DNA of 64,000 nt from Yponomeuta sedellus (taxonomy: Eukaryota; Arthropoda; Insecta; Lepidoptera; Yponomeutidae), in the NCBI GenBank assembly GCA_934045075.1, contig OW203729.1, positions 9,786,704 to 9,850,703 on the forward strand. The letters run 5' to 3'. The translations under genes were made by a program, and so were the position numbers. Shown in pieces: positions 22,901-32,937 of the stretch; position 1 is the stretch's first letter; every line of letters starts with the position of its first letter. The notes beneath the pieces are model-generated. The model saw only the letters and a program-made list of their open reading frames with translations, was not told the DNA's origin and did no database searches.

Positions 22901-23689
22901 ACTGTCTATATTAAATTGCCCTAATATTCTCTCTGTTTCAGATGCATAAGCCTGCCAATCTGCTTTATTATAAAGATATCGATCAGCGGAATTACCAATA
23001 TCGTATTTATGAATTGTGGTGTGAATTGTTATAACTGTTGGAAAATGATAGCTGCCCATCGCATCATCATGAACTGTCCACTCGCAAAGAGGAGCAACAG
23101 AAGGACTGACAGAAGAAATATCAATTGCAGAAGGCATTTTAGAAGGACTACCTACAGTGGTAGGAAAACCAGTGTTTAATATACATAGATCATACTCATC
23201 GAGTGTGTTATAGATCTCATTACCGCGAGAGTTAGACCTCAAACACCCAAAAGCGACGTGATGGGCGTTGAGATCGCCCGAAAAAAGCATTGGTTTCGGT
23301 AACATATTCAAAATCTGTTTGAGTCTTCTGCACTGAAATCTACGGTTATCATTAGGAGGCGGTATATAACTACAGAGAATTGATAAATTACCAGCATTGG
23401 TTTGTAAGATTATTGCAGCAGAATGCATAAAATTGTAAAAAGGAACAGAGACAGTAGAGAATTTCAAATTGGATTTAACTAAAATTGCTACACCTCCTCG
23501 TCCATCTTTCCCGTCTTGTCGAATTATATTGTAATTAGGAATATTAAAAGTGCTATTGTTCCTAAGCCAAGTCTCATTTAAAAGACAAACGTCTACATCA
23601 TTATTTAATAAAAATGAAATTAATAATGGCTTCTTGTTAATAACTCCTTCTACATTAAACTGTACTATTGTAATAAATGATTTATCCAT
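19928..23689 (-). CDS. LINE ORF2: endonuclease - reverse transcriptase - RNase H
   Basis: 1253 residues with no stop or frameshift. An AP-type endonuclease fills about residues 1-225, with LNETW and GDLNAHH motifs. The reverse transcriptase spans about 440-740; its catalytic motif YADD (FLQYADDLLIYS) is near residue 665. An RNase H domain lies at about 955-1095, with YTDGSK, FTAEAYA, IFTDSLS and GNEVVDRAA carrying the acidic residues. A C-terminal Cys/His patch (CIYCGTENADLNHLVLNC) resembles the usual LINE tail knuckle. The protein nicks target DNA and copies the element RNA in place. All catalytic motifs are present, so the copy may be competent or only recently inserted. Confidence 0.95.
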   Translation of the reverse strand: MDKSFITIVQFNVEGVINKKPLLISFLLNNDVDVCLLNETWLRNNSTFNIPNYNIIRQDGKDGRGGVAILVKSNLKFSTVSVPFYNFMHSAAIILQTNAGNLSILCSYIPPPNDNRRFQCRRLKQILNMLPKPMLFSGDLNAHHVAFGCLRSNSRGNEIYNTLDEYDLCILNTGFPTTVGSPSKMPSAIDISSVSPSVAPLCEWTVHDDAMGSYHFPTVITIHTTIHKYDIGNSADRYLYNKADWQAYASETERILGQFNIDSSNPVKTYNDFCEELNQIKDVTIPKLRKTNSIVIKKPVPWWDNECSDAVNKSKEALNMYRSNGNMSSYIEYKKLNAFKKRLLKEKKKYGWTKLVESFNRYTPISTIWNYIKRFKRVTLPKMPKNDEWIPAFIDKYAPPSPPEKNIDINSLNEIFNNTGNSNCAHLSEPFSFAEFTFAIKYRKDTTPGLDDIPYKLIRNMHVDAQKSLLEMYNVLWMTQSIPEAWKTQCVIPILKPDKSSDDFNSYRPISLSSCVGKLFEFMLKTRLDHYVEQNKILPEQQFGFRKGRSATESFTSLISDIRNSFHSQSATVCAFLDVQGAFDNVDPSVLAGILSEIGMPGHVCKWIFHFLYDRTMYVKFNNILHGPGQVFKGTMQGATISPLLYNIYTSQINKYLTQTGVQFLQYADDLLIYSVHKDVNIAVNNLNLALSQVHNYYFNKLKLVINPLKSGAMLFSKRLSPCNSLVEYNNLPIPWLKEKKFLGILLDHRLTFESHINYIIKNASKALNILRSLAGVHWGSDPKILSMLYKSIMRSHFDYSSIAYMGASLALLKKLEVIQNKALRIITGAMCSTPINAMQCEACIPPLHLRRLQLAERFCLKMLTKNNRVVLDHILPMHATELGNSVAPYANFNQILNGNIPTLLRIVLHLNDLTKNLHQDNLWPLYRMDLDILLKNNFVHKPCITNQQDLLAFLENNHLYSIYTDGSKTVDRVNSAFFDPQLKKTKCFKIDTRCSIFTAEAYAIHQALIYVQNIDTCNIIIFTDSLSVLLALEGNCLRYNVNYLIYNIKNLLNSLLVSGKVVKLMWVPAHRGITGNEVVDRAANLDPDEDHSTDLKLPFTDLHVHLNENLKAIWCNYWNEISKEKGSWYRDIQGSPPAQPWYHRKKDINCRKYITTLNRMRFGHCQTQAHLNRLSLAQDSNCIYCGTENADLNHLVLNCQEFKLHRLILITELDTISCETGVPTPTLLPNLLSNPTFFAPLYKFIMNSGIKI

Positions 23690-24848
23690 TATTCTGTAGT
23701 GATTTAATCAACACTTCCTGCACAATGGAAGCATTGATTTTGGGCAAATTACCATTCGCCAATGTTACCAAAGCTCCTACCAAACCATTTAAGATGAAGT
23801 CGCTCTTGACTATTTCTTTGACTAAATTTGAATTTGAGATCACAAGTTGTGGAGGTTCTGTTACTATGGGTTTTGTGGGAGCCTTAGCAATCATTGGCGA
23901 AGGCTTGGCTTTCAGTGGAGGGAAGTTCGAGTTGTAGTTTTTGACAATATTGTCTTGTTTTTTGGCTGAAGCAGCAATTTTTGCATAGTTAGTCCTATTA
24001 ACATGTTCTTCTAACTTGTTTTTTTTAACTGGACAGTCTCTGGAAATTGCCAAGTGAGGCCCTTGGCAGTTGATACATTTCAATTCATCCTCTTTGTCGC
24101 ATTTTGTGAAGTGGTGCTCACCAGAGCAGATAGAGCACTTCTGCAGTCCTTTACAGAACTTCGCTCCATGGTTAAATCTGAAGCACTTAAAGCACTGCAG
24201 AAGTGGTGCTCTGTACTCATTGACCTTAAATCTATACAGATCTAGGTATACATACTCCGGTAGTGTCTGTGACAAGAAAGTCACAGACACTGAACTGTAC
24301 GGAACAATTTCTCCGTTGACCTTGCGGGTAAAGCGCCTTACGCCTACAATTTCAAATTCTGCTGCAAGTTTCTTAAACAGTTCTTCATTCGTGATACTTG
24401 TTGGAACGAAGCGAAGGACCCCAATAGTCTCTACAGACCTCGCGGGAATATAGGCTCTAAAGCCCTGTTTCTTCAGCAGTTCGTCATTCGTCAGGAAGTT
24501 GTTCGCATTGGAAGCTTGTCCAAAGCACACACCAATTTTATTAGCATTGATGCGCTTGATGCCCACCACGCCCTTGACGTCATTTTTGAAGATCGTGTTT
24601 AGCTGGTCAGGGTTTTTATTACCAATTCTGCCATTTTCGGATTCAACAAAGACAATGAATTCATCGCTCACCAAATTTTCCGCGTACAGCCGCCTGTAAC
24701 CTGGTTTCAGATATGGCTTGAATCCATCATCCTGCTGCTGCTCGCCGTGATGTTCGCGTCCATGGTCCTCAGTTCGCCCCCTCTTTAATTTGGGAGGAGG
24801 TTCATCCTCGGAAAGCCCAGGGGGCTTTGCCCCCGGGCGATCTTTCAT
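23682..24848 (-). CDS. LINE ORF1: gag-like RNA-binding protein with three zinc knuckles
   Basis: 388 residues, uninterrupted. The N-terminus (1-45) is charged and disordered. The central part (about 50-210) resembles the gag-like region of insect LINE ORF1 proteins. Three cysteine knuckles follow: Cys219-Cys222-His227-Cys232, then Cys238-Cys241-His246-Cys250, then Cys258-Cys261-His265-Cys272. Such proteins coat the element's RNA and carry it to the nucleus. The stop TAA (23684-23682) overlaps the ORF2 start codon in ATGGATAA, suggesting reinitiation or coupled translation. Confidence 0.92.
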   Translation of the reverse strand: MKDRPGAKPPGLSEDEPPPKLKRGRTEDHGREHHGEQQQDDGFKPYLKPGYRRLYAENLVSDEFIVFVESENGRIGNKNPDQLNTIFKNDVKGVVGIKRINANKIGVCFGQASNANNFLTNDELLKKQGFRAYIPARSVETIGVLRFVPTSITNEELFKKLAAEFEIVGVRRFTRKVNGEIVPYSSVSVTFLSQTLPEYVYLDLYRFKVNEYRAPLLQCFKCFRFNHGAKFCKGLQKCSICSGEHHFTKCDKEDELKCINCQGPHLAISRDCPVKKNKLEEHVNRTNYAKIAASAKKQDNIVKNYNSNFPPLKAKPSPMIAKAPTKPIVTEPPQLVISNSNLVKEIVKSDFILNGLVGALVTLANGNLPKINASIVQEVLIKSLQNNG

Positions 24849-24987
24849 CTCGCCGAACCTAACGACGATGTTTTAAATACTTTTAGCGTAAGTTTATCGA
24901 GTTTTAACAATTTTCAGAAATATTTTTGACAAATTTTCAAAAAACGCGCCTATCCTCTTCAAAAGCCCGCCAAAAAAAAAAAAAAAC

Positions 24988-24999
24988 GATAGTCAGTCT
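24988..24999. repeat. LINE target-site duplication, 5' side copy
   Basis: GATAGTCAGTCT directly after the element's 5' end, identical to the 19762 copy. It lies about 230 bases before the PPIH start codon. Confidence 0.88.
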
Positions 25000-25227
25000 A
25001 GTCAAGATCACAGAGCATAGTCAAGATCACAGAGCATATAGTCAAGATAGTGACTTCAGCTTCAGTCAGTGTGTGTTGTATAAATTTTGTTTTTAGGTTA
25101 GGTTCTATAAACTCTTTTATCAAATTTTCTAACATCAGAGCAATTTGTGCATAAGAGCTACAGACATCTTTCTCCCCTTAACAAGGTTTGCATTAAGGCT
25201 TAGGACGCGTCTAACTTTAAAAGAAAA

Positions 25228-27602
25228 ATGCCTACTTGGAATCAAATTCAGTCTCAGCTTAGGCATCCAAACAATCCAGTGGTTTTCTTTGACATTACAG
25301 TCGGCACAACGGTATGTAAATGTGTAAAATCCTTATACCTACTTATATAATAACAATATAGCTTATTGATAAATCATAGTAACCAACCCCTCCACATCCT
25401 AACCAATAAAGCAATTTATAACTTAGTCAAGGCCTGCATGTTTTCCTTATAATAAAGTTTGATTGTATTGTATAAGTGCCTGCTAGTACTAATTCGAAGT
25501 GTTGTTTGTAGGAGATAGGTAGAATGGTTTTCGAGTTATTTGCTGATGTTGTGCCGAAAACAAGCGAGAACTTCAGAGAATTCTGTACTGGTGAATACAG
25601 AAGGGACGGTGTGCCCCTTGGTTACAAAGGCGCCACATTTCACAGAGTTATCAAGGATTTTATGATACAAGGTGGTGACTTTGTAAATGTAAGTTTTCTT
25701 TTCTATTATCGATTAAAATAATGATATAAACTGGGCAATTTTATTAAGATTAGCATGATTTGTATGTTATGCCTGCTACAAGTCTATTTATTCTTACTTG
25801 TCCAATTTAGTAAACAAGATTCTACCCGTAAACTAACTTTTTAGTCCAAAACTGCCATATTTCCTTAAATGAAGTAACTTGGAACACTCTTTTAGATAAC
25901 ACGCTGCCAATTTTATAAACATAGTTAATGAATTTGCGAGAAAATATCTAGTTTAAGCATCTAATCTCAATTTTAAGGTTGGAATCTTGTTTACTAAATT
26001 GGACAAGTAAGAATAAATAGACTGTAGATAAAATTTACATAAAAAGTAAATTCTAGGTCAGTCACTTCCAAACATATATCTCTGCATATCATGCTAGTGC
26101 TATTACACCTACTTCCTACCTCTTCCTCCTACCACCTACCACCTACACCTACTAGCCTTTCTGACCTTACTTGGTCTCAGATCATATCTTTTTATTTTAT
26201 TTATTCAACAGAAATCCACACCAATACAATATATATTGGCCTTTTTTTTGCATCTACTTAATGAGATGATTTATACAACCTATACCATCCTGACAGCTTA
26301 GTCGGCCTAGCCCACAGGAAAGACTAGTCAATACGTGCGGAGCCAACCAAGCCGCGGGTTTCCTCACGATGTTTTTCTTCACCGTTAGCGTGTGGTATTG
26401 CGACTACAAATTCGCAAATGTACGTAACTTTGAAATTAAACAAAGTCATTGGTACATGCCCGCACTCGGGATCGAACCTGGGGCTCTCGCTTGCCAGTCT
26501 ATGGTTCTACCCACTGAGCTACAACCACTACTCTACCCACTGAGCTATACAATAAATAAATAAACAATAGGTACTTGATAATTTGTAAATGCAGCCAATG
26601 ATGCATTTTACTATGTACTTGGTTCCCACAACACATGGTATCCTAGTGTAATGTATGTGCCTATATGTAAATGTTATGTTTCTTAATGAGTACACTATAC
26701 TCATTAAGAAACATAACATTTCGGGAGACACACTACTTCGGGAGGCCAGCAGTAACATTGGTGCACTGCTGGCTTTCTGGAAAGAAATTGGATGGCTGGA
26801 GTGATATCACAGCCCTGCTATGTACAATGGCCCAACTATGAGGCTAAGTGCGGAAACCACAGGACAAACTGAGTACACTATATTGACTTTCTGATGATAA
26901 GCCCCACGTTGGGCGCCAATGTAATGTATATCTTTTAGAAATAATAAAAACTGGAACAACTTCAACTGTTGCTTTATTTGCAGATAGGTATTGTTATTTT
27001 ATAATAAAATAGAAAAACTGGATAAAAACAGATAAGCAGATAAAACAGCCAGATCTAGTTGATGGGTAAAGTTGTAATGATGAAAAATGAGGGAAATTTC
27101 TCATCTCAGTGTGACATAATTTAAATATTTGAAAATGATAGGATAGAAAAAGAAATATAAAAATGGTGTAGAGGTTTGCACCGTTACAAGTATCTTCCAT
27201 TGTAGTACCTACTATGTGGTGAGCAATAGGCAGATGGGAGTCTGTGCACATCACAGCAATATTTTACTTCTTTGTGTATTATTTACCAAAGGATAACATT
27301 GTTTGCAGGGCGATGGCACTGGAGTGATGAGCATTTATGGTGGAAGCACATTTGCAGATGAAAATTTTTCCCTAAAACATGATTCCCCTGGACTCTTGTC
27401 TATGGCCAATAGTGGGAAGGACACAAATGGATGTCAGTTCTTCATCACCTGTGCTAAATGTAATTTCCTTGACAACAAACATGTTGTATTCGGCCGAGTC
27501 ATTGATGGGTTGCTGGTTATGAGAAAAATAGAAAATGTACCTACAGGACCCAATAATAAACCGAAGATTCCAGTAACAATAGCACAGTGTGGTCAAATGT
27601 AA
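25228..27602 (+). CDS. PPIH: Cyclophilin H (U4/U6 snRNP-associated peptidyl-prolyl isomerase)
   Basis: Three exons: 25228-25311, 25512-25688 and 27309-27602. All junctions are phase 0 with GTATGT/GTAAGT donors, giving 184 residues. The fold is a single cyclophilin domain: [27 protein letters not shown], then the active-site segment [20 protein letters not shown], then [16 protein letters not shown] and [10 protein letters not shown]. The [10 protein letters not shown] end and the DGVPLGYKG loop match PPIH (USA-CYP), which binds PRPF4/PRPF3 in the U4/U6.U5 tri-snRNP. Compared with human, one extra residue lies in the [13 protein letters not shown] loop. AATAAA at about 27703 is a likely poly(A) signal. 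The 1.6-kb second intron carries repeats. The 3' end converges on COQ10, with 175 bases between the stop codons. Confidence 0.96.
25790..26024. repeat. Inverted-repeat MITE in PPIH intron 2
   Basis: AGTCTATTTATTCTTACTTG at the left is mirrored by CAAGTAAGAATAAATAGACT at the right. The arms continue through CCAATTTAGTAAACAAGATTC (about 45 bases) around a centre of about 145 bases. No clear target duplication. Confidence 0.6.
26236..26545 (-). repeat. Second tRNA-headed SINE family, copy in PPIH intron 2
   Basis: On -, the head reads TAGCTCAGTGGGTAGAACCA and GGTTCGATCCCGAGTGCGGG, followed by CATGTACCAATGACTTTG. The middle has CGTGAGGAAACCCGCGGC. Very close to 57008-57428 and related to 37436, 47040 and 61769. 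Confidence 0.7.
26669..26721. repeat. Near-perfect palindrome
   Basis: AAATGTTATGTTTCTTAATG followed by its inverse with about 5 bases between the arms (24-base arms). It lies at the end of a SINE tail piece (GTATGTGCCTATATGTAAAT) shared with 47.7 and 50.75 kb. Confidence 0.6.
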
Positions 27603-27777
27603 TTAAAACAAAAAAAATATTTTCAATGCTTGTTTGTATTTTCCCTACATGTTTATGGAAGCTTTGCTTCAAAAATTAACATCCAATTAAAGATACAACT
27701 CAATAAATATACACTTACATTACACGATGGTAACTTGCTTTAAAACTAAATTTTGCTACAACAGAATAACAATGTTG

Positions 27778-29531
27778 TCAACTTTTCACAGTTTGATTGT
27801 CAATCAGTAAGTTTCTGGGTGGCATTGTAGCTGGGCCATACCGTTTACCTACTTCTCTTATGAATGCACTTTCCATTTGGCGAGCAACTTGGTCAAAGAA
27901 TAAATTTGACAAGTGGGAATGGAAAGCTGAGCGGAACTCAAAATTTATTTGGAAATCCACAACACATGATTGTTGCTCACGTTTTAAGCCAGGACTAAAC
28001 CGCCATAGAGTCAACAGATGGTGGAAGAGTTTGCCATCAGTACACTCTGCTCTTACCATGTGAGGTTTCACCAGAGTTACGTTGGATGTATACTGCTCGT
28101 TGATGGGCGGAAAGCCAACTATTAGGTTAGCTTTGAGATGTTCTTGTGTCTTTGAAAGAATCAGTGACTGCTTGCACCAAGGCACAAACTTGTGGTAGTT
28201 CTCTACATCAGATACTACTTCATACATTTGATCCATTGTAAACCTGTAATGTAAATATAAAACAGTCTTAAATAGCTTAAAAGCAGTCTATATAGCCCTA
28301 CAGCAGGAAACAGACCTCAGAAAGTGATAGCAAGTATGGGCTTAATCCCCACACATGTAAACTCTGGATTGGGAAACAAAGGGGCTAAGATATGAACACC
28401 TCAGACATGCTGGTTTCTCCAGAAAATATTCCTTCAATGTTACACAAAGTATTTAACTTAAAAAAAAAATCATTGGTAACTGCCGGTATTCAAACCCACA
28501 ACTTTAAGATTGTGAGGGCAGTGTTCTACCATTTTGCTACCACTTTTATATCATATTTACACTATATCCTGGGGGGGGGGGCAAGTGCCAATAGTACCTA
28601 GGTATCTGCCTACCCTATTAATATGGATAATAGAAGTAAATAATTATTACTCTTGAGACACAAATTAAAATGACAGGTTTCCAAGTGATTGGAGATTGAA
28701 ATGCCACCATAATTTATGTGAGCAATTATGCAAAGTGACTTAGAATTACATATATAATATTTATGCATGGGGTAATTGCGTGAAAGGTTAAAATAAAACA
28801 GGGGAGGTGCCCATTGTTAACAGCAAGATTTGCTATAACTGACAAAGTAATGTTATGAATTGACAGCAATTCTCAATATATTGAGTTAAGCTTTGAATGA
28901 TATAAGTGATGAATGAAATATATCAGTTGTTCAGTGAAGTTCAGTTCCATGAAGATGATAATATTATGGGTTTCACACAAGCTTTGCTGTATTTCATAAA
29001 ACATGACTGTGTCTCTTGTCTAAAATATGAAAATTTATGATTTGAGTTTAGTTATTATAAGTGGTTTAAGAGTTACTGACACAGTCTGTAATGTTGTACA
29101 GTACACACGTGGTTATATGAGTTTCAATTATTAAAATGGTAGTTGATCACAAGGTTACTCACCCAACTAATTGTCTACCACAATAATCTCTTCTTCGACT
29201 AGATTTGGGAAAACTTATGAATGTACGTTTTTGTTGTTGATAACCATGACAGTGGCATCTAATATCGTCCTTGTGTCTATTTGCGACTTGACCCTGAAAA
29301 CTGAAAAGCAACAAAGTAAACACCTATTAGGCGCTTCAAAAAGAACAACTCACCAACAAATAATAGGGGCCCTAATTTCATATATTCTTTTACAGATAGG
29401 ATTAATATGATCGCGCAAGTGTTACACAACAGCTAATAATAAAAACAAAACTTTTTTTACCCCAAGAATGCGACATTTGCGAAACCAATTCTCGGTTGGA
29501 TGGCTGCACAACAATTTCTCAGCAGAGTCAT
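27778..29531 (-). CDS. COQ10: COQ10: coenzyme Q-binding START-domain protein, mitochondrial
   Basis: Three exons on the minus strand: 29531-29461, 29300-29163 and 28243-27778, joined in phase 2 at both junctions, for 224 residues. Exon 1 encodes a basic, alanine-containing N-terminus (MTLLRNCCAAIQPRIGF), a likely mitochondrial presequence. The START/polyketide-cyclase domain begins at about residue 60 (RRDYCGRQLVGFTMDQMY). It continues with VSDVENYHKFVPWCKQS, VGFPPINEQYTS, LVKPHMVRAECTDGKLFHHL, LWRFSPG and FEFRSAFHSHLSNLFFD, all typical of COQ10A/B. The protein binds ubiquinone and is needed for efficient Q synthesis and respiration in the inner membrane. The downstream half alone would be an incomplete domain, so the two upstream exons matter. 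Confidence 0.93.
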
Positions 29532-30925
29532 TGTATTCGATAATAAATAGTTCACATTATAGACTTTTTAGAGCAAAAATAGGCTCGCACACATTTCTCA
29601 GTTTCTTTAATTTTTAACAATTTTATTGTTCCACGCACCGCACCACAAATGGAATTTGTGATTTTGACATTTTGTGACTTTTTAACGCAGATTAAAAAGA
29701 CCAACCTTTTGTTTTTTTAGTCTGTGCCTTGCCGTGCTTCTTTGACAAATGATTGTCTTATTATTCTGTGGACTTAAGTTGATGGATGCAGGACCAACTA
29801 AAAAAAAAAGATGGATGCAGGGTTACCAGACGATGCCAGTGAATTATCGTATCAATATTCGATGTAAAGTAAAAGTATCGAACCAGATACCAGATGAAGA
29901 TAGTAATTTTGCTCTCTTCCAATCTAATCTAATCCACTGTACAAATCCATTACAGGATACCTAAGTAATTAAAAAAAAGACACGTTTATATTTTAAACAG
30001 TGGTTCATCGGAGACACTATAAATTCGCTTCTAATTCTGCAGGTGCAGTTTTTGAATATTCAAAAATAAAAAACTAAAAATGATTTGCTTCCTGAAGTGG
30101 AATACTCTGATTTTAAGGAAAAAAATTATGATCTAATAATAATGAATACATAATTCGATAATTAATTTTTGTTAGTCTGTTTCGATAGATAGATTTAATA
30201 AACTAATTAATTTAATGAATAATAATTCATGCATGGTAGTGAAAAACAATTAAATTCATCTTTAATTTGTATTGTCTTTTCATTAATTTGTTGCTTCTTG
30301 CTTTCACAGATTTGACGACAAATCCCCGAAGAAAGACACTGTTTTGTATTTTTGGATTTAAATACCTGAATACTAAACTAATCACTAAACAATAGGACCG
30401 TTTTGACACTTGAGAAAGACCATAGAACGTAACTTGTTACGAAATGGAAAGAAACAATAAATAATTATTCAATTACCTAGAGGGTTTCTAAAAATGTATT
30501 TTTGTGATGTTTTAAATAATGTGTTAGATTACATTAAAACTACTCTTTTCGCGTTTAATTTGTAGTAGCATAAAATTTCTTATTACGAAACGTCTCAGAA
30601 AAAACTACATTCTAAGTGAATTTTTTTTTTAAACGGAGCGTTGTAGCTAATTCATTCTTGAGTCTCACCAGCTTTATTCGATTTTAGTTCGAGTGATGTT
30701 TACTGAAAAACATAATAAGCCGTATACGTAAAATTTTGAATGTTTGTCTCCTTTCTCTTGTCTATGACCAAGCGGTAATGTGACACGCGCTGTACGCGTG
30801 AACTGCGTAGTCTTTCGTTCGCCATCTTGTGAAATTGACTGTGCGCTCGTTTATGTTTGATATCTTTTCTTGACTCGGCTTTGCTTCTGGACTACTTCTG
30901 TTTACTATCCCATTGACCTTGACCC

Positions 30926-31117
30926 TTGCTAAAAAAAGCTTGTGCCGAGGTCACTAAAGAGAACTGGGCACGAGTGGTAGATAGAACTCGAAAGATAATT
31001 AAGGAAGATTGTGACAGAGACGTCAATATTGACTGCATAATAGATAATGACATAGTTATAGATACAGGCGACGGCAGCTCAACTGACGATTTTGACTCAT
31101 CCCCAGATGAAGGATAG
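30926..31117 (+). pseudogene. Transposase C-terminal fragment (DDE_3-like)
   Basis: 63-codon open tail reading AEVTKENWARVVDRTRKII, then DCIIDNDIVIDTGDGSSTDD and an acidic end. It matches the W..vv.h..kiI..D and ID...tgd.SS pattern of DDE_3 transposase tails, with no catalytic part upstream. Confidence 0.5.
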
Positions 31118-32071
31118 CCTTTCTTAATGTTATATTGTTTAATTTTTTTTGTAAGCGAAAAACTGTAGTTTTTTAATTAAATACAAATTAATTAACCTTT
31201 CGTACCATCGTACTAAAATCGTATAAAACCATCGTATAAAAATCGTATTTAAAATTACTTACCCACTATATTATAGTTCAACTTGCATTTTCTTATGAGA
31301 ACTTAAGTCTTTCCCAACTAAATGTGTTTTACATTACAATGAAATCAATTACAGTCTGTCAAAAAAATCAAGAAACCGGAAGAGAAACTTTATTATTCGT
31401 ATTATCGAAAATTAAGACCATTTACTACCTTTGATTAAGCACAATACATCCTTTTAATGTAATGACTCTCTTTTTTATTTTTATAGTGCTTTTAAGTGCA
31501 AGAAATTATGTAACACCGACAAAAAGTCTGAGCGAAACCTTACTCTTTAAATTCTACACTTTTTTGGCAAAGTATAAGTACCTACTCATACAAACTGCGA
31601 TAGATTTATTCATATATCGTTTACTCAGCCGCATACTCGTAGGTCATCACTAGTTACGTCACTATGAAGATGTCAAACGGGCCTATTGTTTTGTGAATTT
31701 GTGATTATTAGTTTAATAGTTTTACCATACTTGAGAGGGTTGCAAATTCGTACCTATACGACGAAATTAATCGTATGGCTGTGAGCACTCGTAGACAGAG
31801 AATAGATAGACGAGACATAACCATAGAAAAAAAAGAAGAAAGAGATGACTTAATACGAGTCTTATAAAGTGTAAGCGAGAAACAGTAATGATCTTCTGTC
31901 CCTTACGCGCGTATGCGATTTTTTTGTTTGCCACAGTTCAAATCTGTGGCAGACAAACCTACGTCAAATCTGAGCTTGATCGAGTTTTACTTTAAATTTA
32001 CGCAGATATCGGTGTTTTTCTCCATAAAATTGTACTTTTCGTGTTCGGTGCAATTGGACGAAAGTGATATA

Positions 32072-32740
32072 ATGGTAAATTGCAGCATTTTAGGCTGTGG
32101 AAGCCGCAGTGAGCGTAAAAACGCCAATATAACCTTTCATTTCGTAAGTGCTATTAATTCTCCTCTAATTTCTGTTTTTATGATGTTCGAGACTACGGCA
32201 AGGTTTAAAATGCATCTACTGCACTCAATTACCCCTAAATTAGATAAATATGTGCCGTGAAAACTAAATCGAAAATTTCAATATTTTGGTGTTAACCGTC
32301 TAATTATGTAGGCGCTCATAGGATAGATTGGTAACCTAACTGCGACAATCTTAATTTAGACGGTTTATAATAATGTTAGTGTTACCAGACTCAATATACA
32401 AAAAATCCCTTAGTAATGGCAAAAACAAGGAAGGCCAAATGTAAAGAAAAAAACTCACGCCCGATATCCCCGAGGGTGCAGGCAGAGGAACCAACCACGA
32501 GTTAGACCCTTGTTTTGACGAGGTCCCAAACGTACCATTGGCAAGTCTTTCCCCGCTATCCGGGCACATAATGTTTATATTGTTCAAAATTATTTTACAG
32601 GTACCCAGCTGATCAGGCTCTACGGACCATATGGGTTAAAGTCACGGGTCGTTTGGACGGACTGGCAACCGACAAAGTATACCCGTATATGTTCCCGTCA
32701 TTTCGAGAGTCGAGACCCATAGTTTTCGAAAAACAAAGAG
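32072..32740 (+). pseudogene. THAP zinc-finger gene relic
   Basis: Exon 32072-32143 encodes MVNCSILGCGSRSERKNANI and TFHF, the C-x4-C start of a THAP domain, with a GTAAGT donor. After an acceptor TTTTACAG ending at 32600 comes YPADQALRTIWVKVTGR, the next THAP segment, but in a frame that does not join: the junction is off by one base. The following C-x2-H is missing and a stop comes soon after. A dead domain gene or THAP transposon remnant. Confidence 0.5.
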
Positions 32741-32850
32741 TTCTACTTTTCTGACAGAAGGTTCCGTTCCGTAACTGTTTTTGCCGTTAAGGACTCCCTA
32801 ACGCTAGCAGCGTTTCAGCGTTTGGGAAGGCCGTGGAAGAGGTGTCTGCG

Positions 32851-32937
32851 GAGGACTGGAAAAAATGTTTTGAAAATTGTTTCAGACACATGAAACTTGG
32901 TATAGCGGCTGATGGAGAGTTCTTTGAAAAGATTTAA
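32851..32937 (+). pseudogene. Mariner/Tc1-type transposase extreme C-terminus
   Basis: VSAEDWKKCFENCFRHMKL, GIAADGEFFEKI, stop. It has the W..C...W..R...CI...G.YFE-like ending seen in mariner-superfamily transposases. Nothing catalytic upstream. Confidence 0.45.

Larger units (their letters stand above)
19774..24987 (-). mobile_element. Full-length non-LTR retrotransposon (LINE, RNase H-bearing, I/LOA-like group)
   Basis: Transcribed on the minus strand. The 3' end is a run of about 14 A (seen as T on +, from 19774) and the 5' end is at 24987. The same 12 bases, GATAGTCAGTCT, flank it at 19762-19773 and 24988-24999: a perfect target-site duplication. Inside are two intact ORFs with an 8-base overlap, a 5' leader of about 140 bases and a 3' UTR of about 150 bases. 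Endonuclease, RT and RNase H in ORF2 together with a three-knuckle ORF1 fit the I/LOA-type LINE groups; the exact clade needs a tree. The 5' end is also homopolymeric (15 A on +), which is unusual. Confidence 0.92.

Noticed and set aside
19928..24848. LINE ORFs as a host gene or an endogenous virus
   Set aside because: Target duplication, poly(A) tail and EN-RT-RNase H order are those of a non-LTR retrotransposon; no LTR, protease, integrase or envelope.
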